Positions 49,796 through 58,369 of a stretch of 64,000 nt of DNA are shown here, piece after piece. Numbering within the stretch: the stretch's first letter is position 1; every line of letters begins with the position of its first letter. This stretch comes from an uncultured Clostridia bacterium. GTDB taxonomy: Bacteria; Bacillota; Clostridia; Peptostreptococcales; Anaerovoracaceae. The notes below the pieces were generated by a model. That model did not search any database, had not been told where the DNA came from, and saw only the letters and a list, made by a program, of their open reading frames with translations. The DNA is taken from positions 1 to 64,000 of the forward strand of contig CAMCQA010000001.1 of assembly GCA_945876935.1 (NCBI GenBank). The letters run 5' to 3'. The position numbers and the translations under genes were made by a program.

Positions 49796-50518
49796 ATGTC
49801 AGTAATTTCAATGAAACAGCTTTTAGAAGCGGGTGTTCATTTTGGACACCAGACAAGAAGATGGAACCCTAAGATGGCTCCATACATCTTTACAGAAAGA
49901 AACGGTATCTACATCATAGACCTACAGAAAACTGTAAAGAAGATTAACGAAGCATATGATTTCCTAAAGGAAGTTGGTGCTAGCGGTAAACCAATCCTAT
50001 TCGTAGGAACAAAGAAGCAGGCTCAGTCAGCAATCAAAGAAGAAGCTGAAAGATGCGGAATGTACTTCGTAAACCAGAGATGGTTAGGTGGTATGTTAAC
50101 AAACTGGAAGACAATTTCTCAGAGAATTCAGAGACTAAATGATATCAAAGATATGCAGGAAAATGGAACTTTTGAAAAGTTAACTAAGAGAGAAGTTCTA
50201 ACACTAGAAAGAGAGCTAGAAAGACTAGAAAAGTTCTTAGGCGGAATTAAAGATATGCAGGAAATGCCAGGAGCACTTTTTGTAATCGATCCTAAGAAAG
50301 AAAAAATTGCAGTAAAAGAAGCTAGAACTCTAGGAATTCCTGTTGTTGGTACAGTTGATACTAACTGTGATCCAGATGATGTTGACTTCGTAATCCCAGG
50401 TAATGATGATGCTATCAGAGCGGTTAAGCTAATCGCTGGCGTGATGGCTGATGCAGTTATTGAAGGAAAGCAGGGAGAAAGCTTTGCAGAAGCACCTGCA
50501 GAAGTGGAGGCAGAATAA
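49796..50518 (+). CDS. rpsB: 30S ribosomal protein S2
   Basis: A 240-residue S2. [38 protein letters not shown] and [22 protein letters not shown] are the family marks. The acidic C-terminal tail is usual. GGAGG lies seven bases before the ATG. Its stop overlaps the tsf start (TAATG). Confidence 0.98.
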   Translation: MSVISMKQLLEAGVHFGHQTRRWNPKMAPYIFTERNGIYIIDLQKTVKKINEAYDFLKEVGASGKPILFVGTKKQAQSAIKEEAERCGMYFVNQRWLGGMLTNWKTISQRIQRLNDIKDMQENGTFEKLTKREVLTLERELERLEKFLGGIKDMQEMPGALFVIDPKKEKIAVKEARTLGIPVVGTVDTNCDPDDVDFVIPGNDDAIRAVKLIAGVMADAVIEGKQGESFAEAPAEVEAE

Positions 50519-51435
50519 TGGCAGGAGTAACAGCAGCTCTAGTAAAGGAGCTTAGAGAAATTACAGGAGCAGGAATGCTAGACTGTAAAAAAGCTTTAGT
50601 AGAAGCGGAAGCTAGTATTGAAAGAGCTATTGAGATCCTTAGAGAAAAAGGTCTTTCAAAAGCAGCTAAAAAGTCAGATAGAATTGCAGCTATGGGTCTT
50701 GTAAGAACAGCTTTCAATGAAGATGCAACAAATGCAGCGCTAGTTGAAATCAACTCAGAAACAGACTTTGTAGCAAAGAATGAAGATTTTGTAGGTTTCG
50801 TTGAAAATATTTCTGAAATCGTTCTAGCAAACGATGTTGCAGATGTAGATGCTTTAAAAGAAGTTAAGTATTCTGATGAAAACAGCGTTGGAGAAGAATT
50901 AACTTCAAAGATTGCTACAATAGGTGAAAATCTAAGCATCAGAAGATTTGCTAAGTTTGCTGAAGAAGGTGTAGTTTACACAGGATACACTCACAGCAAC
51001 GGTTTAATCGCTGTAATTATCGGTTTGAAGACAGAAGCTTCAGCTGCAGAAGTAGAAGCTCTAGGTAAAGATGTAGCTATGCAGGTTGCTTCAATGAACC
51101 CTAAGTTCTTAGATAGAAGCTTTGTAGATGCTGATTACATCGATCATGAGAGAGAAATTTTAAGAAATCTAGTTATCAACGAGGGCAAGCCAGAAAATAT
51201 GGTTGATAGAATCGTAGATGGTAAGATTGAGAAAGAAATCAGTGAAGTATGTCTATTGAGCCAGAAGTTCGTTAAGAATGGTGACTTAACTGTTGGACAG
51301 TACGTTGAAGAAGTAGCTAAAGAAATTGGCAAGGAAATTCAGGTAGTTTCAATGATTCGTTACGAAGTAGGCGAAGGTATTGAAAAGAAAGAAGAAAACT
51401 TTGCTGAAGAAGTAGCTGCTCAGATGAAGAGATAA
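50518..51435 (+). CDS. tsf: Elongation factor Ts
   Basis: A 305-residue EF-Ts, the exchange factor of EF-Tu. VKELREITGAGMLDCKKAL is the N-terminal UBA-like start, LVEINSETDFVAKNEDF the interaction motif, and MNPKFLDRSFVDAD lies in the core. It is translated coupled to rpsB, and a strong terminator follows, so pyrH and frr are not in the same unit here. Confidence 0.98.
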   Translation: MAGVTAALVKELREITGAGMLDCKKALVEAEASIERAIEILREKGLSKAAKKSDRIAAMGLVRTAFNEDATNAALVEINSETDFVAKNEDFVGFVENISEIVLANDVADVDALKEVKYSDENSVGEELTSKIATIGENLSIRRFAKFAEEGVVYTGYTHSNGLIAVIIGLKTEASAAEVEALGKDVAMQVASMNPKFLDRSFVDADYIDHEREILRNLVINEGKPENMVDRIVDGKIEKEISEVCLLSQKFVKNGDLTVGQYVEEVAKEIGKEIQVVSMIRYEVGEGIEKKEENFAEEVAAQMKR

Positions 51436-51457
51436 GCTTTCAAAGAAATGAATTAAT

Positions 51458-51491
51458 AAAAGACGCTATAGTAAACTATAGCGTCTTTTTT
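51458..51491 (+). terminator. Terminator of rpsB-tsf
   Basis: A 14-base perfect stem around TAAA (AAGACGCTATAG/CTATAGCGTCTT core), followed by T's. Confidence 0.93.
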
Positions 51492-51663
51492 ATATTATAA
51501 GCTATAAACAGTGCTAAATTAGGTTTTCTACAACCTAGTTTTTGGTATATATATGTAATGAAATTTTCATGCATATAAGTATGGGACTTATAGAATAGTC
51601 CCAATTATGATATAATTAGAAGTTAGAAATGGTTATAATTTTCAATTAAATATAGGAGATAAA

Positions 51664-53346
51664 ATGAAAAAGAACATTTACGTTTATGGCCATAAGAATC
51701 CTGATAGCGACTCTATTTGTTCTGCTATAGGGGCAGCATATCTAAAGAATAAGATGGTAGAAGAAGGTAAGTTAGATCCGGTTAAGCACTTTGGTTTGTA
51801 CGAAGATGGTGTTTACATTCCAAGAGCAGCTGGTGAGCCAGGAGATGAAACAAAGGCTATACTTTCAACTTTTGATGTTGCAATTCCAGAAGTAGTTAAG
51901 GATGTTAGAAGACAGATTGAAGACCTTGAAATTAAAGAGGTTTATTCGATTTCTCCTGAAACATCTCTTTTAGAAGCTTTGGAACTTATGGAAGAGAAGA
52001 ATGAAAATACATTGTTTGTAGTAGAAGATAATATACTTAAGGGGATGGTTACATATAAGGATATTGCAAGAGCTTATATGGACTTATCAGAAAAGAGTGA
52101 ATTTACTTGTGAAAAAATATCATATGATAAGATTAAGTATGTTCTCGATGGTAAAATTTTAAAAGAAGGAAGTAAAGATTTTATAGAAAGATGCGAAATA
52201 AATATCATGGAGGCTGATAAAGATTTGGCTGATAATACCATAAAATCAGGGAATCTTGTAATCCTTTCACCAAATGATGAAAAGGTTAAATATCTTGCAG
52301 AAAAAGGTGTTTCAGCTATTGTTCTAAGCAATGCTGGTCAAGTGAGTGAAGAGCTTATTAATACCTTAAGCAATGATGTTTTAATTATCAGCAGTCCCTA
52401 TGATATCTACGATATTTCAAGGTTGATAAAGCAGGCTACACCGGTTGATAATTTTATGGTTTTAAGCGATAACATAGTTCTATTTAGAGATGAAGAATTT
52501 GTAGATGATGTTCAGGAAACGATAAAAAACAGCAATTTCAGAGAGTTTCCAGTTATAGATAAAAGTGGTAATCCGATAGGTGTAATAGACAAGGCTAGTT
52601 TATTAACTAAGTCTGGAAAAAGAATAGTTATGGTCGATCATAATGAAAAAAATCAAGCTGTTGTAGGAATACATGAATGTGATGTTATTGAAATAATAGA
52701 TCACCACAAGCTGTCTACTGTTGAAACTAATAAGCCTATAAATGTAACTACAAAGCAAGTTGGATGTACAGGAACGATAGTGTTTGAAATGTATGAAAAT
52801 GCTGATATTGAGATTCCTAAGCGTATCGCAGGAGTTTTATGCGGGGCGATAATATCAGATACTATGCATTTTAAATCACCTACTTGTACAGAAGATGATG
52901 TTAGAGCAGCGAAGCTTTTATCAGAAATAAGCGGTGTTAGAACAGAAGATTTATGGAAGATAATGCTGGATGCAAGTTTGAATATGGATAAGAAAACTGA
53001 TGAGGAAATACTTTATCAGGACTATAAGAAGTTTAATAGTGGCGGATTTTCTTTCGGCATAGGTCAGGTTATCGTAGCTGATGAAAAGGGAGCTGATGAT
53101 TTAGCAAAGAGAATCCAAGGTTATATGGAACAAGAGTATAAAGAATGTGACGTTGATCTTATGGGACTTCTAATTACTGATGTGGAGAGAGATGGAAGCG
53201 AGCTTCTTTTCCTAGGTGATGCAGGCAAAGGAATTTTAGAAAGCGCATTTAAGAAAGAAATTTCTGGAAATAGAGTATTTTTAGAAGGTGTTGTTTCTAG
53301 AAAGAAGCAGATAGTACCACAGATTTTAACAGTTTTGGAACAATAG
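51664..53346 (+). CDS. ppaC: CBS-type manganese-dependent pyrophosphatase, copy 1
   Basis: A 560-residue family II inorganic pyrophosphatase. YGHKNPDSDSICSAIGAAYL starts the DHH domain; residues about 75-130 and 235-310 are CBS halves with a DRTGG-like insert between them. VMVDHNEKNQAV, IIDHHKLSTVE and SDTMHFKSPT are metal and phosphate sites, and VSRKKQIVPQI is the C-terminal signature. CBS domains in this group bind adenine nucleotides and tune activity. AGGAGATAAA precedes the ATG; a TATAAT lies at 51611-51616. Confidence 0.95.
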   Translation: MKKNIYVYGHKNPDSDSICSAIGAAYLKNKMVEEGKLDPVKHFGLYEDGVYIPRAAGEPGDETKAILSTFDVAIPEVVKDVRRQIEDLEIKEVYSISPETSLLEALELMEEKNENTLFVVEDNILKGMVTYKDIARAYMDLSEKSEFTCEKISYDKIKYVLDGKILKEGSKDFIERCEINIMEADKDLADNTIKSGNLVILSPNDEKVKYLAEKGVSAIVLSNAGQVSEELINTLSNDVLIISSPYDIYDISRLIKQATPVDNFMVLSDNIVLFRDEEFVDDVQETIKNSNFREFPVIDKSGNPIGVIDKASLLTKSGKRIVMVDHNEKNQAVVGIHECDVIEIIDHHKLSTVETNKPINVTTKQVGCTGTIVFEMYENADIEIPKRIAGVLCGAIISDTMHFKSPTCTEDDVRAAKLLSEISGVRTEDLWKIMLDASLNMDKKTDEEILYQDYKKFNSGGFSFGIGQVIVADEKGADDLAKRIQGYMEQEYKECDVDLMGLLITDVERDGSELLFLGDAGKGILESAFKKEISGNRVFLEGVVSRKKQIVPQILTVLEQ

Positions 53347-53363
53347 AATTGATGGAGGAAATG

Positions 53364-54986
53364 ATGAAGGATACAGTATTTGTAGTAGGTCATAGAAATC
53401 CAGATACAGACTCCATCTGTTCTGCGATTTCTTACTCTTACTTAAAAAATAAAATTGGAGAATATGAATATATTCCTATGAGAGCAGGGGAAATAAGTCC
53501 TGAGACAAAGTTTGTAATAGATACATTCGGCTTTAATAAGCCGGAGTTACTGGTTGACTTGAGAAGTCAGGTGAAAGATGTAACATATAGAACCGACATG
53601 AATATTCATGAGGATACATCTATTAAAAATACGTGGGATATACTTAAAGATAAAAAATCAAGTTCACTTGCTGTTGTAAATGAAGAAGGTAAACTAGTAG
53701 GTGTAATTTCAGTAGGAGATTTAGCAAAATCTTTTCTGAAAGTTTCAGATAAGGAGCTTCTTGGCAAAGCGAAGACCCCTGTAAAAAATATATTATCTCT
53801 TATAGATGGAAGATTGGTATTAGGCGATGAATTAGCTATAATAAGCAATGGCAGGGTATATGTTGGATATAACTCACAAAGTGATATAAGCGAAGATGAT
53901 ATAGTTATTCTTGCTAATGATGAGGAAGCTCAGATTGAGGTGCTGAAAAAAGGTATAAAGTGTCTCGTTGTATGTCTTGGACAGGATGTCTCAGAAGAGG
54001 TTGTAAATTTAGCTAAAGAAAAAGGAGCTATTCTTATTACAACGGTTAAGGATAGTTTCACTGTAGCAAGCTTAGTTGGACAGAGTGCACCAGTATCTTA
54101 CTTTATGAGAAGAGATGATATAGTTTCCTTCAGTGAAGAAGAGTTTGTCTCCAATGTTAAACCGGTTGTGGCAGAAGGCCAGTATAGAAGTTATCCGGTT
54201 TTAAAGGAGAATGGAGAAGTTATAGGTATGCTGTCTAGAGGAAATCTTTTAGATGTGAAGAAAAAGAAGGTCATCATGGTTGACCACAATGAAAGAAGAC
54301 AAGGTGTTACAGGAATGGGAGAAGCACAGGTTCTTGAAATTCTTGATCATCACAAAATTGGTAACATCAATACAGTATATCCAATAATGTTTAGAAATAG
54401 AACTGTAGGGTGTAGTTGTACTATAATATATACTCTATATAAAGAAAATAAAGTTGAAATTCCAAAGAATATAGCGGGTTTAATGTGTTCTGCTATATTG
54501 TCGGATACACTTCTCTTCAAATCTCCTACAACGACTATAGTTGATAAGCATGCTGTTGAAGAGTTGGCAAAGATTGCAGGTATAGACTATGAAGCTCATG
54601 CGATGGCTATGTTTAAAGCTGGAAGTGATTTTGGATCTAAAACAGTAGAAGAAATTTTCAACTTAGATTTTAAGAAATTCCAAGGTGGAGATATTAAGTA
54701 TGGTGTTGCGCAGGTGTCATCAGTTAGTAGAGATGAGTTAAATGAGATGAAACCTAATCTTAGAGAGTATATGGCAGAACTTCAAGAGGAAGATGACGAT
54801 TTGGATATGCTTTTCTTAATGCTTACAGATATTCTTAATGAAACCACTGACTTGTTATGTGTTGGAAGTGGTGCAGAAGCTCTCGCAAGAACAGCTTTCA
54901 AGGTAGACTCTGATAAAGAGTTAATGTTAGAGAAGACAGTTTCTAGAAAGAAACAGATTATACCTGGACTTTCTAGCTGTATGTAA
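53364..54986 (+). CDS. CBS-type manganese-dependent pyrophosphatase, copy 2
   Basis: A 540-residue paralogue of the preceding enzyme with the same layout: VGHRNPDTDSICSAISYSYL, CBS1, DRTGG-like insert, CBS2, VDHNERRQGVTG, ILDHHKIGNINT, SDTLLFKSPTTT and VSRKKQIIPGL. All expected catalytic motifs are present. The ATG at 53364 has GGAGG five bases upstream. It starts only 18 bases after copy 1, so both are in one transcript. The copies differ enough in their regulatory regions to suggest different nucleotide responses. Confidence 0.94.
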   Translation: MKDTVFVVGHRNPDTDSICSAISYSYLKNKIGEYEYIPMRAGEISPETKFVIDTFGFNKPELLVDLRSQVKDVTYRTDMNIHEDTSIKNTWDILKDKKSSSLAVVNEEGKLVGVISVGDLAKSFLKVSDKELLGKAKTPVKNILSLIDGRLVLGDELAIISNGRVYVGYNSQSDISEDDIVILANDEEAQIEVLKKGIKCLVVCLGQDVSEEVVNLAKEKGAILITTVKDSFTVASLVGQSAPVSYFMRRDDIVSFSEEEFVSNVKPVVAEGQYRSYPVLKENGEVIGMLSRGNLLDVKKKKVIMVDHNERRQGVTGMGEAQVLEILDHHKIGNINTVYPIMFRNRTVGCSCTIIYTLYKENKVEIPKNIAGLMCSAILSDTLLFKSPTTTIVDKHAVEELAKIAGIDYEAHAMAMFKAGSDFGSKTVEEIFNLDFKKFQGGDIKYGVAQVSSVSRDELNEMKPNLREYMAELQEEDDDLDMLFLMLTDILNETTDLLCVGSGAEALARTAFKVDSDKELMLEKTVSRKKQIIPGLSSCM

Positions 54987-55002
54987 AAAAATATACGAAA
55001 GC

Positions 55003-55027
55003 AAAAGACGGCATAGCCGTCTTTTTT
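55003..55027 (+). terminator. Terminator of the pyrophosphatase pair
   Basis: AAAAGACGGC and GCCGTCTTTT form a perfect 10-base stem with a 3-base loop and a T-run. Confidence 0.9.
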
Positions 55028-55073
55028 TATAAGTGAGAATATGGTCACAAAGATTGATAAGAGGGCACTCTAA

Positions 55074-55102
55074 TTGAAAATAAAGCAAAAAATTGATATA
55101 AT
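55074..55102 (+). promoter_or_regulatory. Promoter of the Spx-like operon
   Basis: TTGAAA, 17 bases, TATAAT, 56 bases before the start of the first gene. Confidence 0.85.
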
Positions 55103-55158
55103 TAGAGTAGACTAAGAGAGATTTCTATAAGATATAAACAATATGAAAGGAGTGTTTT

Positions 55159-55533
55159 ATGAGTGATATTTTATTCATCGGATATAAACGATGTGGAACT
55201 AGCAATAAGGCAGAAGCCTATTTAAAAGATATGAAAATAGACTATGATTTTAGAGATATGAAAGAAGAGAATCCTTCTGAGGAAGAATTGAAAGCTTTTT
55301 ACGAGAAGTCAGGTCTTGATATAAAGAGATTTTTTAATACATCTGGAAAGCTTTATAAAGAAAATGGAATAAAAGATAAATTAGCGGATATGACTTTAGA
55401 TGATAAAATCAAGCTTCTTTCAGAAGACGGCATGATGGTTAAAAGGCCTATTCTTATTCAAGGCGATAAGGTTCTAGTAGGATTCAAAGAATCAGAGTGG
55501 AAGGAACACTTTGAAAATAAGGTGAGCAAATGA
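55159..55533 (+). CDS. ArsC/Spx-family protein
   Basis: A 124-residue thioredoxin-fold protein of the ArsC/Spx group. FIGYKRCGTSNKAEAYL has one active-site cysteine; IKRFFNTSGKLYKE and VKRPILIQGDKVLVGF are the usual mid and C-terminal segments. The single cysteine, without C-x-x-C, fits YffB/ArsC-like reductases rather than Spx itself. It heads a four-gene run and overlaps the phosphoesterase gene (ATGA). Confidence 0.9.
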   Translation: MSDILFIGYKRCGTSNKAEAYLKDMKIDYDFRDMKEENPSEEELKAFYEKSGLDIKRFFNTSGKLYKENGIKDKLADMTLDDKIKLLSEDGMMVKRPILIQGDKVLVGFKESEWKEHFENKVSK

Positions 55534-56741
55534 TAGCAGTTATTTTAGCTCCTTTATATATAATTTTAAATATTTTTGTACTAACTAGATTTTTTAAGTG
55601 GATAAGCTTAATTTTTGAGTGGGCTAAGAGCAAGGTTTTCAGGATAAGCGTATCGATATTATACGCATTCTTTATGATAAGTCCTCTTTTAGGGTTTTTA
55701 ATTGAGAAGGCTCCATATCATAGGATCTTGAGAATTATAGGAAATTACTGGATGGGTATCTTTCTTATAACCCTCCTTTCTGTTTTAGGATTCACAGTAA
55801 TAGGCTTAATTTTAAGACTCTTGATTTTGAAAGATAGAGAAAAAAATAAAAGAATATATAAAGTTGCAGGTTTAGTTTGCTTAGTTCTCATAGTATCTTT
55901 AAATACGTATGGTTTTATTAACAGCGGTATTATAAGAGTTACACATCAGAACATAACTGTAAATAAGAAGATAGAACCATCAGAGGGAAAAGAGCCTATA
56001 AAACAGCTTAAGGTAGCTTTGATTGCTGACACTCATCTAGGATATAGCATAGGTGAGAAGCAGATGAAGCAGATGGTTGATAAGATAAATGAGCAGGATG
56101 TGGACTTGGTCGTTTTAGCAGGAGATATATTTGATAATAACTATTCTGCTATAGATAAACCAGAAAAAATTGAAAAAGTTTTAGCACAGCTTAAAACAAA
56201 ATATGGAGTTTACGCATGCTGGGGGAACCATGATATTCCAGAAGTTTTGCTATCTGGCTTCACTTTGAGATTATCAGATAAGCCTTATGAAAAGGATCCT
56301 AGATTTGATGAGTTTTTAAAGAATAGTAAAATAACTATGCTTGAAGATGAAAGTGTTAAGATAGATGATCAATTCTATATTTTTGGTAGAAAAGACTACT
56401 CCATGGTCGAGAAGCTAAAAGAAAAGAGAAAAGAGGTAGCTGAATTAACAGAAGGTATGGATAAAAATCTACCAATTATCATGATAGACCACCAGCCCAA
56501 AGAACTAGGAAAGGCTAGAGATGGTGGAGTAGATGTGGCTCTTTCAGGACATACTCATGGAGGACAGATCTTCCCTGGCAACCTAACAGTTAAAATTCCT
56601 TGGGAAAACCCTTATGGGATTCTTATGAAGGGTGATATGACAAGCTGTGTTACATCAGGAGTAGGTGTTTGGGGACCTAACATGAGGCTTGGAAGCAACC
56701 CAGAAATAATGATATTAAACATGAAATTCCGTACAAATTAG
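55530..56741 (+). CDS. Membrane metallophosphoesterase (YkuE/YaeI-like)
   Basis: A 403-residue protein with four N-terminal membrane helices (residues about 1-130) and a calcineurin-type phosphoesterase domain. KVALIADTHLGYS, LVVLAGDIFDNNYS, ACWGNHDIPEV, MIDHQPKE and ALSGHTHGGQIFPGNL hold all metal ligands. The domain probably faces outside and acts on a lipid or envelope phosphoester. It starts by ATGA overlap with the Spx-like gene. Confidence 0.92.
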   Translation: MIAVILAPLYIILNIFVLTRFFKWISLIFEWAKSKVFRISVSILYAFFMISPLLGFLIEKAPYHRILRIIGNYWMGIFLITLLSVLGFTVIGLILRLLILKDREKNKRIYKVAGLVCLVLIVSLNTYGFINSGIIRVTHQNITVNKKIEPSEGKEPIKQLKVALIADTHLGYSIGEKQMKQMVDKINEQDVDLVVLAGDIFDNNYSAIDKPEKIEKVLAQLKTKYGVYACWGNHDIPEVLLSGFTLRLSDKPYEKDPRFDEFLKNSKITMLEDESVKIDDQFYIFGRKDYSMVEKLKEKRKEVAELTEGMDKNLPIIMIDHQPKELGKARDGGVDVALSGHTHGGQIFPGNLTVKIPWENPYGILMKGDMTSCVTSGVGVWGPNMRLGSNPEIMILNMKFRTN

Positions 56742-56749
56742 GAGGATGA

Positions 56750-58369
56750 ATGTACACTACTAAGTCTTTAAAAGATAATGCAATGTACAATATGCACAAG
56801 AACTACTGGCGTCTGCTAGGAGTTCTTTTAATTGTGTCCTTTATTTTAGGCGGATTTAGACAGATTCACATAGGCTCTGATGTAGAAGGTGTTAAAGATG
56901 TTATTGTAAGTACAACAAACAAAGTTTCCAGTTCTATTGGAACGGACATTATAGGTGGAAGAACTTACAATATATCTGCAGATGATGCTTTAGAGTTCAT
57001 TTTAAATCCAAATAAGAAATATCAAATATATCAGGAAGCTGAAAGACATTACAGTCCGACAGAAGGTGTTTTTGCCAATTTGTATAACCAGGCAATAAGT
57101 TCTAAATCTTTTACCATAGGGCTTCTAAATTCTGTTAATGAAAGTTTTTTCAAAGGTAGATTTGAAAGAGGTAGCTTGATTTTTGCTGGAACAGCAATAC
57201 TATTTTTAGTATGGATATTTATATATTTTCCTATAGAAGTAGGGAGAAGTCGCTTTATACTAGAAAATAGAGTTTCTGAAGACACTGGTATAGGAAGAAT
57301 TCGCTTCGTTTGGATGGTCAAGTCATGGTCAAATGTAGTGAAAACAATGTGCTTACGACAAGTGTACTTAGTTCTTTGGGCACTGACTATAGTAGGATTG
57401 ATAATAAAGTTTTTTTCATATATGATGGTTCCTTATATTCTTGCTGAGAATCCGAGAATAAAGCCAAATGAGGCTATAAAGCTATCTTGTGACATGATGA
57501 ATGGGGAGAAGTGGAAAGCCTTTAAAATACACTTTTCATTCATTGGCTGGTATATTTTGAGTTTATTTACTTTCGGACTACTTGACGTGCTCTTTACTAA
57601 CATATATAGGGAACTTACAATAGGAGAGCTTTATTCGGAACTTAGAAGTAAGGCAAAGAGAGACAATCTAAAGAATAGTAATCTATTATTTGATGATGCC
57701 TTATTTGATAATCATTTTGAAGGAAGTTATGATATGGATTTTTATCCTATTGAGCAGAAGGAAAAGAAAAAGTGGATAAGACTAGATTATAGAAAAGATT
57801 ACAGCATAACATCTATGATATTAATGTTCTTTACTTTTGCTTTCATAGGTTGGGTTTGGGAAGCATTCATATATATTTACGAGCAGGGAATATTCGTTAA
57901 TAGAGGAACTCTACATGGACCATGGCTGCCAATATATGGAACAGGCGGAGTTATGGTTTTAGTATTGCTGAAAAAGTTTAGAGATAGACCTGGTTTAACT
58001 CTATTTTTAGCAATGATTTTATGCGGAACTTTAGAATACGTTACAGCTTGGTTCTTATGGGAGAAGTATCAAACTATATGGTGGGATTATAATGGATATT
58101 TTCTGAATTTGGATGGAAGAATAAGTGCCGAGGCTTTAGCAATATTTGGTGTTGGAGCAATGGCTTTCATATATATTCTTGCACCGGCCTTTGATAGACT
58201 CTACTCGAAATTCCCAGATAAAATCCTGAAAGTTACAGCTTTTATATTGATAGTAATCTTTATTTTTGACTTAGGGTATTCTTATAAGAACCCAAATGCT
58301 GGGAAAGGTATTACAGAATATAAGAACTTTGAAGAAAAATATAGAATATTGATGGAGGAGAAAAGGTGA
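56750..58369 (+). CDS. DUF975 and CmpB-type membrane protein fusion
   Basis: A 539-residue membrane protein. Residues 1-300 resemble DUF975 (KDNAMYNMHKNYWRLLGVLLIVSF, IFIYFPIEVGRSRF, FGLLDVLFTNIYREL). Residues 345-530 resemble the ABC-transporter CmpB family PF06541 (FIGWVWEAFIYIYEQG, NRGTLHGPWLPIYGTGG, CGTLEYVTAWFLWEK, WWDYNGYFLNLDGRI). Both parts usually occur as single genes. It has no ATP-binding domain. Function unknown; its neighbours suggest an envelope or stress role. Confidence 0.85.
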   Translation: MYTTKSLKDNAMYNMHKNYWRLLGVLLIVSFILGGFRQIHIGSDVEGVKDVIVSTTNKVSSSIGTDIIGGRTYNISADDALEFILNPNKKYQIYQEAERHYSPTEGVFANLYNQAISSKSFTIGLLNSVNESFFKGRFERGSLIFAGTAILFLVWIFIYFPIEVGRSRFILENRVSEDTGIGRIRFVWMVKSWSNVVKTMCLRQVYLVLWALTIVGLIIKFFSYMMVPYILAENPRIKPNEAIKLSCDMMNGEKWKAFKIHFSFIGWYILSLFTFGLLDVLFTNIYRELTIGELYSELRSKAKRDNLKNSNLLFDDALFDNHFEGSYDMDFYPIEQKEKKKWIRLDYRKDYSITSMILMFFTFAFIGWVWEAFIYIYEQGIFVNRGTLHGPWLPIYGTGGVMVLVLLKKFRDRPGLTLFLAMILCGTLEYVTAWFLWEKYQTIWWDYNGYFLNLDGRISAEALAIFGVGAMAFIYILAPAFDRLYSKFPDKILKVTAFILIVIFIFDLGYSYKNPNAGKGITEYKNFEEKYRILMEEKR

